From assembly GCF_002305855.1 (NCBI RefSeq), contig NZ_CP022163.1:2852292-2916291 (forward strand): a DNA stretch of 64,000 nt, in the 5' to 3' direction. The notes under the pieces were generated by a model that did no database searches, had not been told where the DNA came from, and saw only the letters and a program-made list of their open reading frames with translations. This stretch comes from Melittangium boletus DSM 14713 (GTDB taxonomy: Bacteria > Myxococcota > Myxococcia > Myxococcales > Myxococcaceae). Made by a program: the position numbers and the translations under genes. This document shows, one piece after another, positions 25,145 through 33,071 of the stretch (its first letter is position 1; every line of letters begins with the position of its first letter).

Positions 25145-26458
25145 ATGAGCGTCCATCCCTCACTTCCCGCCGCCGTGCAGTGGCATGAAGGCATGCTGCT
25201 GGCCCCCCAACACTTCCAGGTCCAGGAGGAGCGCCACGAGGCGCTGCTCCACTTCCATCTCAGCCAGGCGGCCCCGTTTCATTGGGGCATCCGCCGGTTG
25301 GAATATGACCGCTCCCGACTGCTCACGGGCCACCTGCAGGTGCGGACGCTGGAGGCCCTGCTGCCCGATGGCCTGGTCCTCTCCTACGCCGCAGCCGAGG
25401 GGGCCGAGCCCCTCCAGCTCTCCCTGTCGGAACTCAAGGACGTGGATTGGCGCGATCCCGTCCGGCTGCACGTGGCGGTGCCGTCGGAGCGACTGGGAGA
25501 GCCCAGCCGCTATGTCTCCACCACCAGTGAGCCGCGTGTCGACGAGAGCACCGGGGACATGCCCCTGAGCATTCCCCAGCGCGTGCCCCGGCTGCGGCTG
25601 TTCGCCGGCCCGCCCCCGGCCGGCTACAGCGCCCTCCCTCTCGTCGAGGTGCGCCGCCTGGGGGAATCCTTCGCCGTGGAGGACTACCTGCCACCACCCC
25701 TGGCCGTGCCCCTCGGCTCGCCGCTCGGCGAGCGATGTGACCGGCTCACCCTGCGCATCCGGCAGAAGGCCGCGAATCTGATGGAGACCCTGCGCGCCCA
25801 GGGCCAGGAGCCCTCCGTGCTCGCCGAGCAGCAACGGCAGCTGCGCTGGCTGGTGGCCGGGTTGCCTCCCTTCGAGGCGCTGCTGCGGCTGGACGGCTCG
25901 CACCCCTTCACCCTTTATGTCGCCCTCTGCGCGCTCGCCGGTCAGCTGTCGCAGGTGGGCGAGGTGCGCATTCCGCCCGCCTTCCCCGCCTACGACCACG
26001 CCGATGTCCTGCGCTCCTTCGAGGCAGTGCTCGCCTTCGTCGAGGGCGCGCTGGAAGGAGGCCTGGCCGAGGCCTACACCCGCGTCCCGCTCACGCCCGA
26101 GGCCAATGGCTTCTCCACCCGCCTGCTCGCCGCCTGGACGGGCCGCGAGATGGTGCTCGAGGTCCGGGGCCGGGCGGGAGCGACGCGGCAGGAGGTGCTC
26201 GGGTGGATGACGGGCTGTCGCATCGGCTCGGACAGCCGCCACCGGCAGATGCGCGAGACACGGACGCTCGGGGCCCGGCGCGAGCTCATCGAGCCGCCCG
26301 TGGGGCTCGTTCCCCGCCCCGGGGCGCTGCTCTTCTCACTGGAGCCCAGCGCCTTCTACCTGCGGCCGGATGAGCGGCTGCTGATCGAGAACACCCTGGA
26401 GCCCCGCGAGGAACAGGCCGCTTCCGACATGAACCTGCTCATCCGCAATACGCCCTGA
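25145..26458 (+). CDS. tssK: Type VI secretion baseplate subunit TssK
   Basis: 437 aa. The opening AVQWHEGMLLAPQHFQVQEER and WGIRRLEYDRSRLLTGHLQV are diagnostic of TssK (VasE/ImpJ), which links the baseplate to the TssL-TssM membrane complex. LYVALCALAGQLSQVG lies in the conserved middle, and FYLRPDERLLI in the C-terminal neck-binding part. First gene of the operon; 63 nt separate it from tssL. The start codon lacks a strong ribosome-binding site. Confidence 0.93.
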   Translation: MSVHPSLPAAVQWHEGMLLAPQHFQVQEERHEALLHFHLSQAAPFHWGIRRLEYDRSRLLTGHLQVRTLEALLPDGLVLSYAAAEGAEPLQLSLSELKDVDWRDPVRLHVAVPSERLGEPSRYVSTTSEPRVDESTGDMPLSIPQRVPRLRLFAGPPPAGYSALPLVEVRRLGESFAVEDYLPPPLAVPLGSPLGERCDRLTLRIRQKAANLMETLRAQGQEPSVLAEQQRQLRWLVAGLPPFEALLRLDGSHPFTLYVALCALAGQLSQVGEVRIPPAFPAYDHADVLRSFEAVLAFVEGALEGGLAEAYTRVPLTPEANGFSTRLLAAWTGREMVLEVRGRAGATRQEVLGWMTGCRIGSDSRHRQMRETRTLGARRELIEPPVGLVPRPGALLFSLEPSAFYLRPDERLLIENTLEPREEQAASDMNLLIRNTP

Positions 26459-26521
26459 GCCACGTCACATCCAGCAAGGGTCCCTTCCGCCCTGGAGAAC
26501 CAGCTCCCGCGAAAGGCGCCC

Positions 26522-27355
26522 ATGAGTTCCCATGTCCGTTCATCCCCGCTTCCCTCCTGGCAGGACCCTGGCCCGCTCCAGGATTCCGCCCCGTTCGCAC
26601 GGCGCTCGGAGTTCTTCGCCGAACCGGTGCGGACGTCCATGGTGCTCGAGCGCACCCGCGCCCTGTTCACGGAGCTGCTCCAACTCAGTCAGCGCCTGAG
26701 GGTCATCTCCCGGCCCTCGGGCCAAGTGCTGCCGGGTCCCAGCGTGGAGGAGATCCGCCAGCGGCTGCTGGCGCGCGTGGAGCAACAGACCCGGCTGGAG
26801 GGAGCGCCGCGCGGCTCGCTCCAGGAGCGTCAGTTGGAGCAGTGCCGCTATGTGCTGGCCACCTTCGCCGACGAGCTGCTCGTCAACACGCCCTGGTATG
26901 GCCGCGACGCATGGCGCGAGGGCCTGCTGGAGGACGTGCTCTTTGGCACCCACCACGCGGGCGAGCGCATCTTCGAGGACGTGCAGCGGCTGCTAAGGGA
27001 TCGGGATCCCACGCAGGCCGAGATGGCGGACGTCTACCTGCTGGCGCTCGCGCTCGGCTTCCAGGGCCGCTACCGCGATCACGGCGAGGAGGCGCTGCTG
27101 CACGAGCTGCAACGCCAGCTCTTCGTACTCGCCCACCAGCGCCAGCCCGAGCCCGACGCGCCCTCGCGCCGGCTGATGCCCCAGGCTTACGCCCACACGC
27201 TGGATGAGCGCACGGACCGGCGGCTCGCGCCGCGCTGGCCCTGGGCCGCCGCCATCGGCGCCACGCTGCTCGTCTTCGTGTCCAGCACCTTCATCACGCG
27301 TGCCGTGCGCGCGCCGGAAACCCCTCGCCCCACGCTCCAGGAGACCCGTCCATGA
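26522..27355 (+). CDS. tssL: Type VI secretion inner-membrane protein TssL (DotU)
   Basis: 277 aa. The cytoplasmic hook domain shows CRYVLATFADELLVNTPWYG and ALALGFQGRYRDHGEEALLHELQ, which define DotU/IcmH. A single C-terminal helix (WAAAIGATLLVFVSSTFITRAV) is followed by a short tail; no OmpA-type peptidoglycan-binding domain is appended. Its TGA overlaps the start of the TssM-like gene (ATGA). With TssM it forms the membrane complex docking the baseplate. Confidence 0.92.
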   Translation: MSSHVRSSPLPSWQDPGPLQDSAPFARRSEFFAEPVRTSMVLERTRALFTELLQLSQRLRVISRPSGQVLPGPSVEEIRQRLLARVEQQTRLEGAPRGSLQERQLEQCRYVLATFADELLVNTPWYGRDAWREGLLEDVLFGTHHAGERIFEDVQRLLRDRDPTQAEMADVYLLALALGFQGRYRDHGEEALLHELQRQLFVLAHQRQPEPDAPSRRLMPQAYAHTLDERTDRRLAPRWPWAAAIGATLLVFVSSTFITRAVRAPETPRPTLQETRP

Positions 27356-28980
27356 CCGCCCTCCAGACTTCGCCCATCGACCTCGCCCTCGAACGCATGG
27401 GGGCCACCGGGGCGCATCGCCACCGCCGCTATCAGCTGCCCTGGCTCATGCTCCTGGGCGAGCCAGGCGTGGGCAGGACATCCCTGGCGGCGGGCGCCCA
27501 TCTGCGCCGGCCCTATGGCGCGCCCACCCGCCGGGAGATGGACGCGAGCGGCTGGGGGGTGTGGCTCTTCGACCAGGGCGCCATCATCGACATGCCCGGC
27601 ATGACGGAGAAGCCAGGGCCCGAGTTCCGGGGCGTGCTCCAGGATCTGCTGCGCGTACGAGGCCAGCGGCCCATCGACGGCGTGATGCTGGCGGTGCCCG
27701 CCACGGACCTCACCGGCCCCCAGGCGCTCGACGACGTGGGGCTGGACCGCAAGGCGCGCGAGCTCTTCACGGGACTGCGGTCGCTGCGCGGGGAGCTCGG
27801 CGTGCGCTGTCCCATCTATGTCGTCATCACCAAGTGCGACGTGCTGCCCGGCTTCCCGGCCTATTGCCGTGCCCTGCCGGCCCACCTGCGCGAGGAGATG
27901 CTCGGCTGGTCCAGTCCCCACTCGGCCCGCGAGCCCTATTCGCCGGCCTGGGTGGACGAGGCCTTCGGGCACATCCAGCAGGAGCTGTGCGACACGCAGT
28001 TGGAGCTGTTCGCCGCTGGCCAGGGCGCACGGTCCGAGCGCGAGTCCGCCTTCCTCTTCCCCTCCGAGCTCCGGGCTCTGGCCGAGCCCCTGCGGCGGCT
28101 GCTCGATGGCGTCTTCCAGTCCAGCCCGTACGCCGAGCCCGCGCTGCTGCGGGGCCTCTACTTCTGCGGAGATCCCAACGCGGAGGGCAACACCCAGCGG
28201 GGCCGCAGCGGCAACCTGGAGCCCCGCACGCCCGCCTTCGTCACCCAGCTGCTCGAGCGCAAGGTCTTTCCCGAGAGCGGCCTGGCGAGCCCCGAGGCCG
28301 GCGCCCTGAGCAAGAACCAGCGGCAGGTGACGCTCCTGCGGGTGGGACTCGCGGTGAGCGTGCTGCTGGGACTACTGCTGCTCGTCCTCGTGGGCTTCGG
28401 CGGCCCGGGGGCGCGGTCGGTGCTGCGCGGCGACGAGAACGAGTTCCTCTCGCCCAACCAACAGCTCGTCTCGCCCAACCATCGCTACGCCCTGATGTAC
28501 CAGGAGGACGGCAACCTCGTGCTCTATGACCTCGAGGGCAACCGCCCGCGCTGGCGGTCGAACACCCAGGGCAAGCGGGCCTGGCGCGTGGTGATGCAGG
28601 AGGATGGCAACTTCGTCGTCTACCAGTCGCGTGCCGAGGCGGTGTGGGCGAGCAAGACCCAGGGCCAGCGCGACAGCCAGTTGGTGCTCGGCGATGACGG
28701 CGTGCTGCTCGTGCGCGGACAGAACGGGCAGACGCGCTGGTCGAGTGAAACGGACAAGGGCCGGGTGACCGACGGGCTCCAGGCCGAAGCGCCGACGCCA
28801 ACGCCCCCGCCTCGGGGCCAAGTCTACATCGTCCAGCCGGGCGACATCGTCTTCAACATCGCCCAGCGCTTCCTGGGCGATGGCAACCAGTGGCCTCGCA
28901 TCGTGGAGGCCAATCCCGGCATCAACAAGGACAACCTCACCGCCGGTCAGCGGCTCGTCATTCCCAAGAGGTATCCATGA
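27352..28980 (+). CDS. TssM-like protein: IcmF GTPase-like domain, one TM, bulb-type lectin and LysM
   Basis: 542 aa, half the usual TssM length. Residues 1-275 are the cytoplasmic GTPase-like part: degenerate Walker A LGEPGVGRTSL (Arg where Lys is expected), WLFDQGAIIDMPG, and the TssM-typical VVITKCDVLPGFPAY. One helix follows at 327-349. Then comes a bulb-type (mannose-binding) lectin at 360-465 with two intact QxDxNxVxY sites (384-392 and 416-424) and a third, degenerate repeat, and then a LysM at 489-538 (YIVQPGDIVFNIAQRFLG; VEANPGINK; LVIPKRYP). The TssM periplasmic domain that meets TssJ is absent. It is no frameshift, since it overlaps tssA by 4 nt and tssL by 4 nt. Probable role: anchoring the complex to peptidoglycan or glycan. 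Confidence 0.85.
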   Translation: MTALQTSPIDLALERMGATGAHRHRRYQLPWLMLLGEPGVGRTSLAAGAHLRRPYGAPTRREMDASGWGVWLFDQGAIIDMPGMTEKPGPEFRGVLQDLLRVRGQRPIDGVMLAVPATDLTGPQALDDVGLDRKARELFTGLRSLRGELGVRCPIYVVITKCDVLPGFPAYCRALPAHLREEMLGWSSPHSAREPYSPAWVDEAFGHIQQELCDTQLELFAAGQGARSERESAFLFPSELRALAEPLRRLLDGVFQSSPYAEPALLRGLYFCGDPNAEGNTQRGRSGNLEPRTPAFVTQLLERKVFPESGLASPEAGALSKNQRQVTLLRVGLAVSVLLGLLLLVLVGFGGPGARSVLRGDENEFLSPNQQLVSPNHRYALMYQEDGNLVLYDLEGNRPRWRSNTQGKRAWRVVMQEDGNFVVYQSRAEAVWASKTQGQRDSQLVLGDDGVLLVRGQNGQTRWSSETDKGRVTDGLQAEAPTPTPPPRGQVYIVQPGDIVFNIAQRFLGDGNQWPRIVEANPGINKDNLTAGQRLVIPKRYP

Positions 28981-30050
28981 GCCCCGTGTCCGAGGAGCTC
29001 GAGCCGCTGCTGCGGCCCATCTCTCCCGAGACCCCCTCGGGCGGGAACCTGCGCTACGAGCCCATCTATGATCAGATCCGCGAGGCGCGCCGCGAGGACG
29101 ACGCCTCCCTGCCCCAGGGCGTGTGGCGGACCGCGCTCAAGGTCGCCAACTGGGAGCGGGTGGCCGAGCTGTGCCAGCAGGCCCTCTCACGGGAGACCAA
29201 GGACCTGCAGCTCGCCGTCTGGCTCACGGACGCCTGGCTGTCGCAGCGGGGCGTGCCCGGACTGGAGCGGGGAATGGCGCTGCTCACCGCCCTGGTGGAG
29301 CGCTTCTGGGACACCCTGTGGCCCGCCCTCGACCCGGAGGATCCGGAGGCCCGGCTCTCCCCGGTGAAATGGCTCGATGACCGGTTGCCTCTCACACTCG
29401 CCCGGGTGCCCCTGGTGTGGCCGAGAACGCCCGAGACCTTGACCCTGGGCGACTGGCAACAGCTCCTGAGGCGCGAGAAGCAGGTCCTCGGCCAACCCGA
29501 GCAGGCGCGGGAGCCGGAGGCGGCGCCCGAGGAAGAGGAGCCCCTGACCCGGGAGACATTCCTCGCGGCGGCCTCCCGACTGCCAGCGGCGGCGCTCACC
29601 ACGAGCGGCGAGCAGGTGACGCTCGCGCTCACGGCGGCCACGCGGCTGGAGGAGGCGCTCGATGGACACCTGGGACGCACGTCCGCGGCGCTCCGTCGCA
29701 CCCGGGGAGTCCTGGAGGAGCTGCGTGCCCTGCTCACCCAATTGGGCGGCGCGCGTCCCGCCCCTTCTCCCGCGGGGAGGCCTGGCGCCGCGTCCACCGC
29801 GCACCCGGCCCCGTCCCTCCCGGACGGAGTGGCGGGCTCGCTCCAGAGCCGCGCCGAGGCCTACCGGCTGTTGTCCCTCGCCGCCGACTACCTGATGAGC
29901 ACCGAGCCCCACAGCCCCGTGCCCTACCTCGTCAAGCGCGCCATGGCCTGGGGCGACATGCCCCTGGGCCAGCTCCTCGGCGAGCTCGTGCCCGATTCCT
30001 CGGGCCTCGCGTCCATCCACACCTTGCTCGGCATGAAGACGCCGGAGTGA
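28977..30050 (+). CDS. tssA: Type VI secretion protein TssA
   Basis: 357 aa. The ImpA N-terminal domain is clear: PISPETPSGGNLRYEPIYDQIREARREDD, quoted here only by its parts, with WRTALKVANWERVAELC and VWLTDAWLSQRGVPGLERG. A central acidic linker leads to a C-terminal helical region ending in SIHTLLGMKTPE, similar to the short TssA class that caps sheath polymerisation. The start overlaps the TssM-like stop (ATGA). TssA primes sheath and tube assembly on the baseplate. Confidence 0.9.
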   Translation: MSPVSEELEPLLRPISPETPSGGNLRYEPIYDQIREARREDDASLPQGVWRTALKVANWERVAELCQQALSRETKDLQLAVWLTDAWLSQRGVPGLERGMALLTALVERFWDTLWPALDPEDPEARLSPVKWLDDRLPLTLARVPLVWPRTPETLTLGDWQQLLRREKQVLGQPEQAREPEAAPEEEEPLTRETFLAAASRLPAAALTTSGEQVTLALTAATRLEEALDGHLGRTSAALRRTRGVLEELRALLTQLGGARPAPSPAGRPGAASTAHPAPSLPDGVAGSLQSRAEAYRLLSLAADYLMSTEPHSPVPYLVKRAMAWGDMPLGQLLGELVPDSSGLASIHTLLGMKTPE

Positions 30051-30135
30051 TCGCCGCGTCCCTCGCATCACATCCGCGCCCCACCGACTCCGTCCCGAAG
30101 CAGTGCCCGTTCACCTCCGAATCGAAAGACAGATC

Positions 30136-32091
30136 ATGGCCTATCGAGAAAGCTTTCAGCACAAGTTGGACCGCATCCGTCCTCCCCGCGTGCAGATCAC
30201 CTACGACGTGGAGATCGGCGACGCGGTGGAGCAGAAGGAACTGCCCCTGGTGGTCGGCGTCCTCTCGGACCTAGCGGGCCAGCGGCAGGGCCTGCCCCGG
30301 ATGCGCGAGCGCAAGTTCGTGGAGATCGACCGCGACAACTTCGACAAGGTGATGGCGTCCATCGGGCCCGAACTCAAACTGAGCGTGGCGGACAAACTCC
30401 AGGGCGGAGACGCCAAGATGAACGTGGAGCTGCGTTTTCCTCGCATCGACGCGTTCCTGCCCCATCAGGTCGTCCAGGACGTCGAGCCACTGCGCGCGCT
30501 GCTGGAGGCCCGGGGACGCATGGTGGATCTGCTGGCCAAGCTGGATGGCAATGACGCGCTGGTGGAGAAGCTCAAGGCCGTGCTGGCGGACGAGGCGAGC
30601 GTGCAGAAGCTCGAGGCCGAGCTGAAGGCGGACCCCGCTCCGGCCGAGGATCCGGCGGCCCCGGGTGTGCTCGCGGGCATCCTCCAGGAAGGCAAGCTGG
30701 CGCGCGATGAAGCCCAGGCCACCCGCGCCCGCGAACTGGTGAAGGAGTTCGTGGAGCAGGCGCGCGCCCTCCAGGCCACGCCCCAGATGGATCTGGTGTC
30801 GCTCATCGGCCAGGCCATCACCCGGGTGGACACCCGGATGGGCGAGCAGCTGGACGAGGTGCTGCACGCGCCCGCCTTCCAGAAGCTGGAGGCGTCGTGG
30901 CGGGGTCTGCACCTGCTCGTGTCCAGCAGCGAGACGGGCACGAACCTCAAGCTGCGGGTGATGCACGCGACCATGAAGGAACTGCTGGACGACATGGAGC
31001 GCGCGCCCGAATTCGACCAGAGCGTGCTCTTCAAGAAGGTGTACGAGGAGGAGTACGGCACCTTCGGTGGACAGCCCTACGGCGTGCTCATCGGAGACTA
31101 CGAATTCGGCCGCGGGCCCAGGGACCTGGCGCTGCTGGAATCCATCTCCCATGTGGCCGCCGCCGCCCACGCGCCCTTCATCGCCGCGGCCAGTCCCCAG
31201 CTGTTCGACCTGGACAGCTTCGCCCAGATTGGCGCCCCGCGGGATCTGGCGCGCCTGTTCGAGAGCACGGAGCTCATCCGCTGGCGCGGCTTCCGTGAAT
31301 CCGAGGACTCGCGCTACACGGCGCTCGTGCTGCCCCACATCCTGCTGCGGCTGCCCTACGGCCCGGACACGGTGCCGGTGGAGGGCTTCCAATACCAAGA
31401 GGATGTCGACGGTAGCGATCACCACAAGTACCTCTGGGGCAACGCGGCCTATGCCCTGGGCCAGCGCATCACCGACGCCTTCTCGCTCTACCAGTGGTGC
31501 GCCAACATCCGGGGCATGGAGGGCGGCGGCGTGGTCTCGGACCTGCCCACCCACACCTTCCGCACCGACGAGGGGGACATCGCCCAGAAGTGCCCCACCG
31601 AGATCGCCATCACCGACCGGCGTGAGAAGGAATTGAGCGACCTGGGCTTCATCACCCTCTGCCACTGCAAGGGCACGGACTACGCGGCCTTCTTCGGCTC
31701 GCAGACGGTCAACAGGCCGCGCCGCTACGACACGCCCCAGGCCACGGCCAACGCGGAGCTGTCCTCGCAGCTGCCCTACCTGATGGCCGCCTCGCGCTTC
31801 GCGCACTACTTGAAGGTCATCATGCGCGACAAGATTGGAGGCTTCACCTCACGGCAGGAGATCTCCAACTTCCTCAACCGGTGGATCGAGCAGTACGTGC
31901 AGCTCAACGACGAGGCCTCCTTCGCCATCAAGGCCCGGCAGCCGCTGCGAGAAGCGCGCGTGGAGGTCACCGAGGAGCCCTCCCGCCCGGGCGCCTACCG
32001 CGCCGTGGTGTTCCTGCGCCCGCATTTCCAGCTCACCGAGCTGACGGCGTCCATCCGCCTCGTCTCCAAGCTACCCGCGGCCGCCAACTGA
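30136..32091 (+). CDS. tssBC: TssB-TssC fusion, type VI contractile sheath
   Basis: 651 aa. Residues 1-160 are a full TssB/VipA (RPPRVQITYDVEIGDAV; ELPLVVGVLSDLAG; RKFVEIDRDNFDKVM). A linker of about 30 residues with an Ala/Pro stretch follows. From about 190 a full TssC/VipB is present (FQKLEASWRGLHLLVS; PYGVLIGDYEFG; WRGFRESEDSRY; CANIRGMEGGGVV; CHCKGTDYAAFFG). In nearly all described systems the two are separate proteins that pair as the sheath protomer. Here they are a single open frame, which fixes a 1:1 ratio. It starts 85 nt after tssA; the ribosome-binding site is weak. Confidence 0.92.
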   Translation: MAYRESFQHKLDRIRPPRVQITYDVEIGDAVEQKELPLVVGVLSDLAGQRQGLPRMRERKFVEIDRDNFDKVMASIGPELKLSVADKLQGGDAKMNVELRFPRIDAFLPHQVVQDVEPLRALLEARGRMVDLLAKLDGNDALVEKLKAVLADEASVQKLEAELKADPAPAEDPAAPGVLAGILQEGKLARDEAQATRARELVKEFVEQARALQATPQMDLVSLIGQAITRVDTRMGEQLDEVLHAPAFQKLEASWRGLHLLVSSSETGTNLKLRVMHATMKELLDDMERAPEFDQSVLFKKVYEEEYGTFGGQPYGVLIGDYEFGRGPRDLALLESISHVAAAAHAPFIAAASPQLFDLDSFAQIGAPRDLARLFESTELIRWRGFRESEDSRYTALVLPHILLRLPYGPDTVPVEGFQYQEDVDGSDHHKYLWGNAAYALGQRITDAFSLYQWCANIRGMEGGGVVSDLPTHTFRTDEGDIAQKCPTEIAITDRREKELSDLGFITLCHCKGTDYAAFFGSQTVNRPRRYDTPQATANAELSSQLPYLMAASRFAHYLKVIMRDKIGGFTSRQEISNFLNRWIEQYVQLNDEASFAIKARQPLREARVEVTEEPSRPGAYRAVVFLRPHFQLTELTASIRLVSKLPAAAN

Positions 32092-32106
32092 AAGGTCTGA
32101 CATCCC

Positions 32107-32574
32107 ATGGCATCCAACATCAGCATCAAATTCGACGGACTCCCCGGCAGTTCCACCGCCACCGCCTCCAAGGAGGAGATCGAGCTGCTGTCCTACAACC
32201 ACGGCATCACCCTGCCGATCGCCTCCAACGCGGCTTCCAACGACACCCGCTCGGTGGGCAACGTCAGCCATCAGGACATGAAGATCGTCAAGATGGCGGA
32301 CAAGGCGACGCCCCAGCTGTGCGCGGCGTGCTGCTCGGGAAAGGTCCTGACCAAGGCCACCCTCACCGTGCGCACCACCAAGGACAACGCCACCACCAAG
32401 GTCTTCACCTATGAGCTGGAGAAGGTGATCGTCAGCTCGGTGTCCTACAGCGCTGGCACCAGCGGCGAGATCACGGAAACGGTCTCGCTCAACTACACGG
32501 CCATCACCTGGAACCAGGGCGCGGTGAACAACTCCGCCGGCTGGAGTCTGGAGAAGAACGAGAAGACCAAGTGA
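32107..32574 (+). CDS. hcp: Type VI secretion tube protein Hcp (TssD)
   Basis: 155 aa. It has the Hcp fold signatures ISIKFDGLPGSSTA, SHQDMKIVKMADKATPQL and a long YELEKVIVSSVSYSAG strand pair. It forms the hexameric inner tube that carries effectors. It lies 15 nt after the sheath gene and shares a GTGA overlap with tssE. No effector extension is present. Confidence 0.92.
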   Translation: MASNISIKFDGLPGSSTATASKEEIELLSYNHGITLPIASNAASNDTRSVGNVSHQDMKIVKMADKATPQLCAACCSGKVLTKATLTVRTTKDNATTKVFTYELEKVIVSSVSYSAGTSGEITETVSLNYTAITWNQGAVNNSAGWSLEKNEKTK

Positions 32575-33071
32575 GACCCGTGTCTCCCAAGGACCCGGCC
32601 CTGGCGCCCTTGTTCGACCGGCTGGTCGAATGGAGGACCGAGGAGGGCGGCCCCCCCGCTCACCACCGGACGCTCGACGAGCGGGAGCTGCGCGACTCCA
32701 TCCGGCACGAGGTGGCGCACGTGCTCGGCACCCGCTGCGCCCTCTCCCTGGCCGACGAGGCCCGGCTCACCCCGGTGGAGCGCTCGGCGGTGGACTACGG
32801 CCTGCCCGACGTGGGCCCCTTGAGTCTGGACTCGGCGGAGGGCGTCCGCCATCTGGAGCAGCTCATCGCCCGCGCGGTGGAGGCGTTCGAGCCCCGCCTG
32901 GAGCACATCCAGGTCACCGTCCAGACGCCTGGCGCGCAACGGGCACTCCCCGTGGCGGTGATCACCGCCCGGGTGGTGCGCCCCGGACACGCGGACACCC
33001 TGTCCTTTCCCCTCCAGCTCGACCGGAGCGGGCGACTCGTGGAGGTAGGTGATGAATTCCCAGAAGGATGA
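32571..33071 (+). CDS. tssE: Type VI baseplate protein TssE (gp25-like)
   Basis: 166 aa from a GTG overlapping the hcp stop. LRDSIRHEVAHVLGTRC and SAVDYGLPD are the gp25-like core of TssE, and RAVEAFEPRLEHIQVTV fits the conserved EPR motif. It initiates sheath attachment at the baseplate. Its last 20 nt overlap tssF. Confidence 0.88.
   Translation: MRPVSPKDPALAPLFDRLVEWRTEEGGPPAHHRTLDERELRDSIRHEVAHVLGTRCALSLADEARLTPVERSAVDYGLPDVGPLSLDSAEGVRHLEQLIARAVEAFEPRLEHIQVTVQTPGAQRALPVAVITARVVRPGHADTLSFPLQLDRSGRLVEVGDEFPEG

Noticed and set aside
27352..28980. TssM truncated by a frameshift
   Set aside because: No TssM periplasmic sequence continues in any frame; tssA begins with a 4-nt overlap and a LysM closes the protein cleanly.
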